Assembly (NCBI GenBank): GCA_039920305.1
Contig: JBDSEA010000183.1
Location: forward strand, 1-9,213
Source of the DNA: DASRAJ01 sp039920305
GTDB lineage: Bacteria; Bacteroidota; Bacteroidia; Chitinophagales; UBA10324
Direction: 5' to 3'
DNA: 9,213 nt
Positions 1 through 7,280 of this stretch are shown here, piece by piece (positions within the stretch are counted from its first letter, which is position 1; every line of letters starts with the position of its first letter). Made by a program: the position numbers and the translations under genes. Below the pieces are notes generated by a model, which did no database searches, had not been told where the DNA came from, and saw only the letters and a list, made by a program, of their open reading frames with translations.

Positions 1-26
1 CTATCATCACACGTTTCCGTTCTCAT
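1..26 (-). CDS. 5' end of an unidentified downstream gene (cut by window edge)
   Basis: An ATG at 26-24 on the minus strand opens a frame reading M-R-T-E-T-C-D-D to the window edge. It lies 11 bp after the stop codon of the CMD gene. A purine-rich GAAGGTG sits four bases before the ATG, the best Shine-Dalgarno-like site in this gene row. Spacing and direction suggest it is the next gene of the same operon. Eight residues are too few to name the protein. From the cassette context arsS, arsM or another arsenosugar gene would be expected, but that is a guess. Confidence 0.5.
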
Positions 27-37
27 ATTTCACCTTC

Positions 38-370
38 TTACATTGAAATCTCCTTCGCCTTATTCATCATCTGGGTTGCATGTACGAGCGATGAGCCGCC
101 GCGGATGGCAGCAGCCACGTGCACTGCTTCCATCATCTGTTCCTCACTGCACCCTTTGGCAAGCGTATCTTCCGTGTATGCTTCAATGCAATAAGGGCAC
201 TGAAGGGCATGCGCCACTGCTAAAGCAATTAGAGATTTTTCACGGGCGGTTAATGCTCCTTCAGCAAACACATCTCCATACCAGCTGAAAAACTTATCAG
301 CAAGAGGCTTGTCAAATTCCGCGATACTTCCGAATTTTTTCAGGTCATCAGGGTTGTAATAGGTCTTCAT
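38..370 (-). CDS. Arsenosugar biosynthesis-associated peroxidase-like protein (CMD/AhpD-like family)
   Basis: A 110-residue cytoplasmic protein of the carboxymuconolactone decarboxylase (CMD) fold. The core shows Glu44 in AREK, the redox pair C58-P-Y-C61 in HALQCPYCIEAY, and a following helix with His84 (AVHVAAAIRGG). This spacing is typical of AhpD-like CMD proteins, which use the CxxC pair for thiol-dependent peroxidase or disulfide chemistry. Overall it resembles the small CMD family annotated as arsenosugar biosynthesis-associated, usually about 110 residues, so it looks full length. It starts 38 bp after the PNP gene on the same strand, with no clear ribosome binding site, and ends 11 bp before the next ATG. 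A role in handling oxidised or thiol-bound arsenic intermediates is only inference. The CMD assignment is sure; the arsenosugar label rests on family resemblance plus neighbours. Confidence 0.85.
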   Translation of the reverse strand: MKTYYNPDDLKKFGSIAEFDKPLADKFFSWYGDVFAEGALTAREKSLIALAVAHALQCPYCIEAYTEDTLAKGCSEEQMMEAVHVAAAIRGGSSLVHATQMMNKAKEISM

Positions 371-408
371 ATATGGTAAATATTTAAGGTTGAAATGGTG
401 AAAGTGCT

Positions 409-1224
409 TTAAAGTTCTTTAATGAGTTCCGTAAATAAGGATGTTAAATGCGCTTCTGCTTTTCCCGCCACAGAAATTATTTCCTGAATATTCACCGGCA
501 GTAAATTACCGGGATCGCATTCATCGGTTATCACGGATACGGCAGCTACGGGCAGGCTCATATGATTCGCCACAATTACTTCCGGTACTGTTGACATGCC
601 AACCACATCGGCTCCAATCATTCTAAGAAAGCGATACTCAGCACGCGTTTCAAGATTCGGGCCCTGCACTGCGACGTAAACTCCATTGTGCAATGGTAAG
701 TTCAATTGCTTTGCAATGTTTTCGATTTTATGATTTAAAGATCTATCATATGGCTGGCTCATATCCGGAAAGCGCGGGCCAAGCTGCTCATGGTTTTCTC
801 CTGTCAGTGGATTATTGCTCAGTAGATTGATGTGGTCATCAATAATCATTAGCGAACCCTTTTTCATTACCGGGTTCATGCTTCCGGCTGCATTGGAGAT
901 CAGAAGAAATTTTATTCCAAGCAATTTCATCACACGCACAGGAAAGGTGATCTGTTGCATCGAATATCCCTCATAAGCGTGAAATCTTCCCTGTAATGCA
1001 ATCACTTTTTTACCCGAGAGGTTGCCATAAACCAATTTCCCTTTGTGAAATTCAACGGTTGATACAGGAAAGTGTGGAATGTCAATGTATTCCATTTCGA
1101 TTTCCTTTTCAATATGTGTGGTTAGATTTCCAAGCCCTGTACCCAGGATAATTCCAATCACGGGCATATCAATTCCCTTTTGTTTTAAGAATTCAACAGT
1201 CGCCTGAATTTGCTCGAATCTCAT
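409..1224 (-). CDS. Purine nucleoside phosphorylase, trimeric (PNP/MTAP superfamily) type
   Basis: A 271-residue enzyme of the low-molecular-weight PNP family, which splits purine nucleosides with phosphate into base and ribose 1-phosphate. Compared from memory with human PNP, most active-site elements are present: the phosphate loop GTGLG (28-32), His60 (human His64), QGRFHAYEGY with Arg80 (human Arg84), NAAG (111-114), GPNLE with Glu192 (human Glu201), and GMSTVPEV with Met210 and Ser211. Human Phe200 is replaced by Leu191. Human Asn243, in the ITN motif, is replaced by Asp234 in VITDECDP. Asp there favours 6-aminopurines in engineered human PNP and is also found in methylthioadenosine phosphorylases. 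The gene is third in the minus-strand row, 93 bp after the glycosyltransferase and 38 bp before the CMD gene. In this setting it may remove adenine from the ArsS product, which is inference. An ordinary salvage PNP is the main alternative. Confidence 0.93.
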   Translation of the reverse strand: MRFEQIQATVEFLKQKGIDMPVIGIILGTGLGNLTTHIEKEIEMEYIDIPHFPVSTVEFHKGKLVYGNLSGKKVIALQGRFHAYEGYSMQQITFPVRVMKLLGIKFLLISNAAGSMNPVMKKGSLMIIDDHINLLSNNPLTGENHEQLGPRFPDMSQPYDRSLNHKIENIAKQLNLPLHNGVYVAVQGPNLETRAEYRFLRMIGADVVGMSTVPEVIVANHMSLPVAAVSVITDECDPGNLLPVNIQEIISVAGKAEAHLTSLFTELIKEL

Positions 1225-1317
1225 GGTAGAATAAAAAAATTAAAGAACTGCTAAACTCGAACAGATGATTTGTAAAACAAAACTCAAATGAAATTTAAAC
1301 AATAGAGCAGCAATATT

Positions 1318-1920
1318 TTATTTGCTGATTGAATAGTTGGAAGCGAGCAAGTCTTCCTCTGTATCAATATCAGTTAATTCAGGAAGAAGCTTATATGATC
1401 CATTCATGTTTCTGATATCAATTACGGTATCCTGGAACACATTTTCAGAGCTCCACTTTTTATTCTTGAACAATGAAGCATGAAGAGCCATCATGCCGAG
1501 AAGATAATATCCCCCGTCGTGGGTTGGGCCGATGACAAAATTATTTTCAGGCATGGCATTAAAGGCCTGCCTGATAATTTTTGGAGTAAGGTCAAAGCAA
1601 TCACTTCCTATAATCACTACTTTACGATAACCTTTGCTGAACGCAAGCTTGAATGCATTGAACATTCTTTTGCCAAGGTCACTTCCTTCCTGATGATATT
1701 TTTGAAATTTTCCATCATCCCACACATCCCCTGAAATAATTTCATCAGAATAAAAAACAGCTTTGTCGCCTTCAAAGCTTTTGGAAACATGATGCGTGTG
1801 GTCGAGAAGCTCCAGGTAAATTTGCATTGCTTTCGCCGCACCAATTGTTTTGGCGAGTCGTGTTTTCACTTTACCCTCTACAGGATTCTTCACAAAAACC
1901 ATGAGTAATTCTCCTGACAT
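1318..1920 (-). CDS. TIGR04282-family arsenosugar biosynthesis glycosyltransferase (DUF2064, GT-A-like)
   Basis: A 200-residue soluble protein with a nucleotide-diphospho-sugar transferase-like fold. Visible motifs are KNPVEGKVKTRL (11-22, nucleotide-binding start), DLGKRM (81-86), GSDCFDL (105-111, the acidic metal or nucleotide-binding position), GPTHDGGYYLLG (131-142) and the C-terminal LPELTDIDTEEDL (179-191). These match, in order, the DUF2064 family whose bacterial subgroup is named for arsenosugar clusters. Length is normal and there is no membrane segment. The ATG lies only 3 bp after the DUF547 stop codon, so the two are probably translated together. A second Met at residue 7 directly before VFVKNP could also serve as start. 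The donor and acceptor sugars are unknown. Related proteins outside arsenic clusters exist, so the arsenic role depends on the neighbours. Confidence 0.87.
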   Translation of the reverse strand: MSGELLMVFVKNPVEGKVKTRLAKTIGAAKAMQIYLELLDHTHHVSKSFEGDKAVFYSDEIISGDVWDDGKFQKYHQEGSDLGKRMFNAFKLAFSKGYRKVVIIGSDCFDLTPKIIRQAFNAMPENNFVIGPTHDGGYYLLGMMALHASLFKNKKWSSENVFQDTVIDIRNMNGSYKLLPELTDIDTEEDLLASNYSISK

Positions 1921-1923
1921 TGC

Positions 1924-2652
1924 CTATTGATTTAATGACCAGTCATAATCCAAAAAAGAGATAGCAGCACTGGAATTTATTTTTATGTCTGAGTACTGAT
2001 TGAGAAAGGCAATCACGCCTCCCGCTTTTGCAAAGTCCTGTTTGTACCATTCAAAGATTTTTGAGATTGTAATTTTCTCCGGGGTAATTTTATTTTTTCC
2101 GGTATCATTTATAAAGCTTTCAGCAGCCTGGCTTAGCTGCCGTTCCAGCTTAGCCGGTATGAAAGCCTCATTCAAAATCCGGGGACAAGAAAGCGATGCG
2201 CAGTTAATGGCAAAATGAATACGCGGGTCCCCGAACTCTTTTCTCAGCTTGTCATTTTCAATAGTATTAAGTGCAAGAGTCTGATCACCAATTTTGATAA
2301 AGGCAACATCCCAGGGTTTACCGTTATTTATGTCATTAATACTCTTCAGCGGGTAATGATTCAAAATCAGTTTTACAGTAAAAGCATTGTATGCATTTAT
2401 CCAGTATGCCATCACATCATTACGTTGCCAGTTCTCATCAGGCGGAGTTCGGCTCAGCAGGGCAAGATACTCATCCAGCCTGTGCTTGTCAGTCATCATC
2501 CCTTTATAGTTCACATTTCCATTGGCAGTCACATTTTTTTTCAGAAGCTCATTCCACAGATCATGAGATATGGAAGCTGAATAATCACCACCGGAAAATT
2601 CAGAAGAATAGTAATTCAGAAGAGAAAACCAGATACTAATTAAAAGAATCAT
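1924..2652 (-). CDS. DUF547 domain protein with hydrophobic N-terminus
   Basis: A 242-residue protein. Residues 1-13 (MILLISIWFSLLN) are hydrophobic and suggest a signal peptide or membrane anchor, and the rest is a full DUF547 domain. Family hallmarks are MAYWINAYNAFTVKLILNHY (81-100), PW at 113-114, the IEN at 131-133, DPRIHFAINCASLSCP (142-157) with His146, Cys151 and Cys156, and FEWYKQDF (200-207). DUF547 has no firmly established reaction; the conserved His and Cys suggest a thiol enzyme or metal site, but that is inference. It is the first gene of the cassette and ends 3 bp before the glycosyltransferase. The N-terminus is odd: no Lys or Arg precedes the hydrophobic stretch, which continues upstream of the ATG to a stop at 2677-2679 without another usual start codon. 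The start could therefore be misplaced or affected by a sequence error. Confidence 0.85.
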   Translation of the reverse strand: MILLISIWFSLLNYYSSEFSGGDYSASISHDLWNELLKKNVTANGNVNYKGMMTDKHRLDEYLALLSRTPPDENWQRNDVMAYWINAYNAFTVKLILNHYPLKSINDINNGKPWDVAFIKIGDQTLALNTIENDKLRKEFGDPRIHFAINCASLSCPRILNEAFIPAKLERQLSQAAESFINDTGKNKITPEKITISKIFEWYKQDFAKAGGVIAFLNQYSDIKINSSAAISFLDYDWSLNQ

Positions 2653-2713
2653 AACAGCAAATAAAATAATTTCTGATCAGAGATAAGTATTAACACCTGA
2701 AAGTTTCCTGTAT

Positions 2714-2738
2714 ATGCAAATTGTTTCTGAATTTGCAT
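2714..2738. repeat. Perfect 9-bp inverted repeat in the divergent spacer
   Basis: ATGCAAATT at 2714-2722 and its exact reverse complement AATTTGCAT at 2730-2738 are separated by 7 bp. The site lies in the 145-bp spacer between the leftward arsenosugar row and the rightward aminotransferase, about 60 bp from each start codon. The position suits an operator or a transcribed hairpin. The arms are AT-rich, so chance occurrence cannot be excluded. No convincing Bacteroidota promoter (TAnnTTTG) was found on either side; the nearest is TAAGTTTA at 2781-2788, one mismatch and only 10 bp before the aminotransferase ATG. Confidence 0.55.
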
Positions 2739-2797
2739 CCAGAATAATCAAAGTTCCATCCTGAGCAGCGGGATGGAATTTAAGTTTAAAAATCAAT

Positions 2798-3985
2798 ATG
2801 CCTTCATTCCCATCCCATATTAAAACAAAGCTTCCAAAGACCGGCACTTCAATTTTTGCTATAATGAGTGCCATGGCGAGCGAGTACAAGGCTATTAATT
2901 TATCTCAGGGGTTTCCTGATTTCTTGTGTGATGAGAAATTGATTTCACTTGTTGAACAATTCATGAGAAAGGGAATGAATCAGTATGCACCCATGCCCGG
3001 TATACTTAACCTGCGGGAAGCAATTGCTGAAAAGACGGAAGATCTGTATGGGTCAAAATTCAATCCTGACACTGAGATCACCATTACACCTGGTGGCACG
3101 GAGGCCATTTATGCTGCCATCACTGCCGTAATTCAGGAGGGTGATGAGGTGATCATGTTCGAGCCTGCCTATGATTGTTATGCCCCGGCGGTTGAGCTGA
3201 ATCGTGGTGTGCCCATCTATGTGGAGCTACGCCCCCCGGAATACAAAATAGAATGGAATGATGTGAAGAAGCTCGTGAGTCAGCGTACAAAAATGATCAT
3301 GATCAATTCGCCCCACAATCCTACGGGCAGCGTACTTAGCGCTAATGATCTGCGGCAGCTTCAGCGCATCACGCTGAATACTGACATTATTATCTTAAGC
3401 GATGAAGTATATGAGCACATCATTTTCGATGGACTTGAGCACCACAGTATTTTGAAATATCCCAGGCTGGCTGAAAGAAGCTTTGTGATTTTTTCATTCG
3501 GGAAAACGTATCACAACACGGGATGGAAGATGGGATATTGCATTGCCCCGGCCGAGCTGATGCGCGAATTCCGGAAAGCTCATCAGTTTATTGTCTTCTC
3601 TTCCAACACCCCTATTCAGCATGCATTTGCCGAGATAATGAAAGATCCCTCACTTTATCTTGGACTGAAAGATTTCTATGAGGAAAAAAGGAATTACTTT
3701 CTAAAGCTGATGACCGGACTTCCTTTCACCATAAGGCCTGCATCAGGCAGCTACTTTCAATGTATGGGCTACGAAAAAATAACCAGCGAAAAAGACCAGG
3801 ACTTCGCAATGCAGCTCACAAAAGATTTTGGGGTGGCTTCTATTCCGGTTTCAGCATTCTATCATCACAACACTGATTATAAGATTCTGCGATTTTGTTT
3901 TGCCAAAGAAAAAGAAACGCTCGAAAAGGCAGCTGAACGGTTGCAGAAACTTGAACCGGGGAAACAAGCAAAAAAAAGAGCTTAA
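2798..3985 (+). CDS. Methionine aminotransferase-type PLP enzyme (YbdL-like, class I/II)
   Basis: A 395-residue fold-type I aminotransferase that aligns over its whole length with E. coli YbdL, a transaminase preferring methionine; related enzymes also act on kynurenine or glutamine. Landmarks are the family start SIFAIMSAMA (18-27), NLSQGFPDF (34-42), MNQYAPMPG (60-68), TPGGTEAIYAAI (97-108), SPHNPTG with Asn174, SDEVYEH with Asp202 and Tyr205, SFGKTYHNTGWKMGYC (233-248) with Lys236 forming the PLP Schiff base, and Arg365 in ILRF for the substrate carboxylate. The ATG at 2798 gives an N-terminus of normal length; no ribosome binding site is apparent. The tail is lysine-rich and probably disordered. 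The gene is divergent from the DUF547 gene and converges with the protease gene across 85 bp. A role in methionine turnover or salvage is likely. A link to the arsenosugar genes through SAM-derived methionine is only speculation. Confidence 0.9.
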   Translation: MPSFPSHIKTKLPKTGTSIFAIMSAMASEYKAINLSQGFPDFLCDEKLISLVEQFMRKGMNQYAPMPGILNLREAIAEKTEDLYGSKFNPDTEITITPGGTEAIYAAITAVIQEGDEVIMFEPAYDCYAPAVELNRGVPIYVELRPPEYKIEWNDVKKLVSQRTKMIMINSPHNPTGSVLSANDLRQLQRITLNTDIIILSDEVYEHIIFDGLEHHSILKYPRLAERSFVIFSFGKTYHNTGWKMGYCIAPAELMREFRKAHQFIVFSSNTPIQHAFAEIMKDPSLYLGLKDFYEEKRNYFLKLMTGLPFTIRPASGSYFQCMGYEKITSEKDQDFAMQLTKDFGVASIPVSAFYHHNTDYKILRFCFAKEKETLEKAAERLQKLEPGKQAKKRA

Positions 3986-4070
3986 TAGTTCGGTGACTTA
4001 TCACCCTGCGCTTTGCAAATTTAATTTTAGAGTTTGCGCATGGTCCGAACGCTTTTTTGTTTTCCAGAAC

Positions 4071-5663
4071 TCACTTTGTTTTTTTCTCAGCAAGCTTAAC
4101 AGCATTATACGCATTTACAATCCCGCCGCTTACACAAAGTTTTTTCATCTTCGCTTTTTTCGGTTTGCCATTGGAATCCGACATATCTGAACCTATAAAT
4201 ACCTTCCCGGGCACCTTAACTACACTCTTTATGAGTATTTCGCGTACCTCTGCAGCAGTGAGCCGGGGATAATAAGACCGGATCATGGCAGCTACACCTG
4301 CCACCATCGGCGATGACATGCTGGTACCCTGCAGGTTGCGGTATTTATTGCCGGGAACGGTAGAATAAATCTGAACACCCGGTGCGAAAAGGTCAACATT
4401 CTTTTTTCCAAAATCAGAAAAGCCGGCGATGCGGCTGTCCCACGTGGTTGCACCTACATTGATGTAGTTATCAGCTATGCCGCCATCCTCAAAATATTTA
4501 TTTGGGAATACCATGGCAGTATCCACATTCACTCCCTCATTTCCGGCACCATGTACAATCAGGACATCATGCGCCATGGCATATTTGATGGCATCATCCA
4601 CGGCTTTTTTATTATAGGAATATCCCTTTCCAAAACTCATGTTGATCACCCTTGCTCCCTGTTCCACAGCATAGCGAATACTGTTCCCTACATCCTTATC
4701 GCGCTCATCACCGTCCGGTACGCACCGTACTACAAGAATCCTTACATTCTCTGCAATACCCTTGATACCTATATTGTTGTTGCGGTCTGCTGCAATGATA
4801 CCCGCTACATGAGTGCCATGCATGGCATCAGGTCCTGCTACCTCGGCATTACCGTAGTTGCGCTCAGTGATGTCTTCATAATTATCTCCGACAATTGGGC
4901 GTGGATTGAAATCAGGATTGTAGTGGTACTCGGAAGAAGTTTTCATTTCATTGATCCCCTCCTGAAGCTCATCCCGTATTTCAGTAGCGGCGGTTCCATC
5001 CCTCATCATTGAAATTAAAATCTGCTGCGCAGTCATCATTCGCAGTGAAGTATCGGCAATTTGAACATTCTGTATTTGTTCGACAGTGGGATTGTCAGAT
5101 CCTGTTGCCGCAATTAAATCATCCATTCCGCTTAAGAAATGCTGGTAGAGCGTATAATTCGTCCGCGATTCAGCAGATTTGATCTCGTAGTCATGCTTGA
5201 TCCTGAGATAACGCGCATACTCTGCGTTACCTGTAGTAGCAGCGGCTGAATTGTTTTGCCCGAATTTATCGCTGAGCTGCTTATATAACCGGGTGATCTC
5301 TAACTGGTCGTATTGAACATCACCGGCAGGTCCGCCAATAAAATCCCATCCATTAACATCATCTGGATGGCCATTGCCATCATCGTCAATGTTGTTGCCG
5401 GGAGTTTCTTTGGGATTCAGCCAGATATTGTTAGCCAGGTCTTCATGAGTAACATCCACACCCCCGTCAATTACCGCCACAATCACAGTGGTTGAAGTTT
5501 TACCCTGAAGCAATTCATTGTAAGCTCGCTCGCTGCCCACACCGTAAACATGATCAGTCCTTGGATCTAGCAGGAACCAGTTTTGTGGTGGTGACTGGGC
5601 AATTGCATTGAGTCCAAACAACAGGAGCACTGCACCCGGAAACAGGATCATTTTCTTTAACAT
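4071..5663 (-). CDS. Secreted S8 (subtilisin-family) serine protease
   Basis: A 530-residue subtilase when started at the ATG at 5663-5661, which directly gives a signal peptide: KK, a hydrophobic core (GAVLLLFGLNA) and a likely cleavage after AIA near residue 22. An earlier in-frame start at 5774 would add 37 charged residues and bury the signal, so I reject it. The triad is complete: Asp66 in VIDGGVD, His282 in HGTHVAG and Ser448 in GTSMSSP, with oxyanion Asn375 in GAGNEG. Asp and His are 216 residues apart, against about 32 in subtilisin. The insert begins with an acidic DDDGNG motif (93-98, possible calcium site), then a charged, helix-rich region. No long propeptide, no lipoprotein Cys and no obvious type IX secretion C-terminal domain is present; the chain ends soon after the catalytic domain. 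It probably acts in the periplasm or outside the cell. A weak promoter-like TATTTTCG lies at 5700-5693. Substrate unknown. Confidence 0.92.
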   Translation of the reverse strand: MLKKMILFPGAVLLLFGLNAIAQSPPQNWFLLDPRTDHVYGVGSERAYNELLQGKTSTTVIVAVIDGGVDVTHEDLANNIWLNPKETPGNNIDDDGNGHPDDVNGWDFIGGPAGDVQYDQLEITRLYKQLSDKFGQNNSAAATTGNAEYARYLRIKHDYEIKSAESRTNYTLYQHFLSGMDDLIAATGSDNPTVEQIQNVQIADTSLRMMTAQQILISMMRDGTAATEIRDELQEGINEMKTSSEYHYNPDFNPRPIVGDNYEDITERNYGNAEVAGPDAMHGTHVAGIIAADRNNNIGIKGIAENVRILVVRCVPDGDERDKDVGNSIRYAVEQGARVINMSFGKGYSYNKKAVDDAIKYAMAHDVLIVHGAGNEGVNVDTAMVFPNKYFEDGGIADNYINVGATTWDSRIAGFSDFGKKNVDLFAPGVQIYSTVPGNKYRNLQGTSMSSPMVAGVAAMIRSYYPRLTAAEVREILIKSVVKVPGKVFIGSDMSDSNGKPKKAKMKKLCVSGGIVNAYNAVKLAEKKTK

Positions 5664-5787
5664 GAAAATATATTTCAGAATTTTTGAGCGCACGAAAATA
5701 GACTTCCTCTGCGAAATGAAGCTTTCGTTAAAAGGGCTTTTCGACTTACTGCATTTTGGCTCCGACCAATGCAATTATTTACTGAAA

Positions 5788-7245
5788 CTATGTTTTTATT
5801 TCCTTAACTTTTTCTTTCAGTACTTCCAGAAGCGTGTCAATTGTATTTAAGTGCGTTCTGAATGAAAGTATTGCAGCGCGCAGAATAAATTTTCCGCCAG
5901 TACCATTCGAACCGGCATCAAGCATGGTTGATGAAATGAAAACCCTTCCATCCTTCTGCACTTCTTCCACCAATCGCTTATTGAAATCATTTGCATCACC
6001 ATTCCGTGGCAAGTAGCGATAGGTAACCACTGACAGCCCGGGCTCCGGTCCTGCTTCAAAGCCAAGCTTCTGCACTTCCTCATAGAAATATTTTGCGAGT
6101 AAAAGTTTTTCCTCAAGGCAGGCGCGAAAGGGTTTTACTCCGTGAAGCATCAGTGGCAGCCACATGCGCAAGCCTCTGAAATGCTTTGTGAGCTCCGGTG
6201 ATAGTTCGGCGGGAGAAATTTCTTCGTTTGCATTATTAGCATCCTGCATATAATTGGCCAGGTAGAAATGTGATTGCTGCAAAATGCTTTTATTTTTTAT
6301 CAGTACAACGCCTGATCCGTATGGAAGAAACAAACCTTTATGCGGATCAGCCACAAGTGAATCGCTCAGTTCGATGCCCCGGAGCTTTTGCTTGCCTTCA
6401 TCAGTCAGCATGAAGAACCCTCCATACGCGGCGTCAACATGAAACCACAGCCCGTGCTTCTTTGCTGATAATCCAATTTTTTCGAGCGGATCAATTGCAC
6501 CTGTATCCGTGGTTCCTGCACTTGCAATTACGAGGAATGGATGCAGGCGATTTGTCTTATCCATGGTAATCATCTGGTCAAGGGCAGAGGCATCCATCCT
6601 GTATCGGTCATCCATGGGCACATACCGCACTATGCACTCTTTTAACCCTGCAATGCGAATCGCCTTGTCAATGGAATGATGAGCATGCTTTGTAAGATAG
6701 ATGATTGCTTTATCGTAATCACGGGCTATGATTTGGGATGCATCACGGGCGCAAACAATTGCAACCAGGTTGGCAATGCTTCCTCCTGATGTTAAATTTC
6801 CTGCTGCATCAGCAGGATAATTCATTACTTCTGCCATCCATCGTATCAGCATATTTTCCATTCGAACCGCGCCGGGCCCTGCGAAATAAATTCCCGCGTA
6901 CCGGTTAAAAACATCTGCCAGATAGTCGCCGAGGGCACTGAAGTAGATGCCGCCACCGGGAATGTAGCCAAGGTGACCACCACTGGCAGGATTTAATCCG
7001 GGAGTATCAACATGATTTTTCAGGAGTGATAAAATCAATCCCGTATCAACAGGCTCCTCACTGATAGGGGAAGAAAGGAATCCTGCATCCTCTCCCTTAT
7101 TGGTATTGAAGGCATTGATATTTTCAATTTCATTGAGAAATTGCTCAGTATAATCAAGCACCTGGCTGCGAACTTCTTCACGCTTACCCGATCCGGGCTC
7201 AAGCTGTCGTGAAATTTTTTCAAGCTGAAGGATTTGCTCACGCAT
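5788..7245 (-). CDS. PLP-dependent amino acid decarboxylase (group II, aromatic-L-amino-acid decarboxylase family)
   Basis: A 485-residue cytoplasmic enzyme of the group II decarboxylase family (DOPA, tyrosine, histidine, glutamate and diaminobutyrate decarboxylases). Key sites are GGHLGYIPGGG (89-99), NLTSGGSIANL (150-160) binding the PLP phosphate, HAHHSIDKA with His189 stacking on the PLP ring, HVDAAYGG with Asp271 holding the pyridine nitrogen, and DPHKGLFLPYG with Lys303 as Schiff-base lysine. The C-terminal small domain runs from about 370 to 485. Length is normal and no frameshift is seen. The substrate cannot be decided by eye; the family spans aromatic and aliphatic amino acids. The ATG at 7245 has no ribosome binding site. 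The gene stands alone: 124 bp separate it from the protease downstream, and it is divergent from accB. A GC-rich inverted repeat lies in its leader (7281-7311). Confidence 0.9.
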   Translation of the reverse strand: MREQILQLEKISRQLEPGSGKREEVRSQVLDYTEQFLNEIENINAFNTNKGEDAGFLSSPISEEPVDTGLILSLLKNHVDTPGLNPASGGHLGYIPGGGIYFSALGDYLADVFNRYAGIYFAGPGAVRMENMLIRWMAEVMNYPADAAGNLTSGGSIANLVAIVCARDASQIIARDYDKAIIYLTKHAHHSIDKAIRIAGLKECIVRYVPMDDRYRMDASALDQMITMDKTNRLHPFLVIASAGTTDTGAIDPLEKIGLSAKKHGLWFHVDAAYGGFFMLTDEGKQKLRGIELSDSLVADPHKGLFLPYGSGVVLIKNKSILQQSHFYLANYMQDANNANEEISPAELSPELTKHFRGLRMWLPLMLHGVKPFRACLEEKLLLAKYFYEEVQKLGFEAGPEPGLSVVTYRYLPRNGDANDFNKRLVEEVQKDGRVFISSTMLDAGSNGTGGKFILRAAILSFRTHLNTIDTLLEVLKEKVKEIKT

Positions 7246-7280
7246 GAGGTGCGAAGAAAAGAAGAGAATATTGATTTGAA

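Noticed and set aside
1269..1281. TTTGT-AAA-ACAAA hairpin between glycosyltransferase and PNP genes
   Set aside because: It is short, AT-only apart from two pairs, and lies in an AT-rich spacer, so it is expected by chance.
2677..2889. 70-residue minus-strand frame in the spacer before DUF547
   Set aside because: It overlaps the conserved 5' end of the aminotransferase and has no family signature; it is most likely an antisense shadow.
3986..4070. Terminator between the convergent aminotransferase and protease genes
   Set aside because: Only a 5-bp GGTGA/TCACC hairpin (3992-4005) without a following T-run and a distant GTTCGG/CCGAAC pair were found; too weak to call.
4551..5012. 153-residue plus-strand open frame
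   Set aside because: It lies wholly antisense to the protease gene, whose catalytic motifs are intact there, and it resembles no family.
5664..5774. Upstream start for the protease adding 37 residues
   Set aside because: The extension is charged and would place the signal peptide internally; the ATG at 5663 gives a normal secreted N-terminus.
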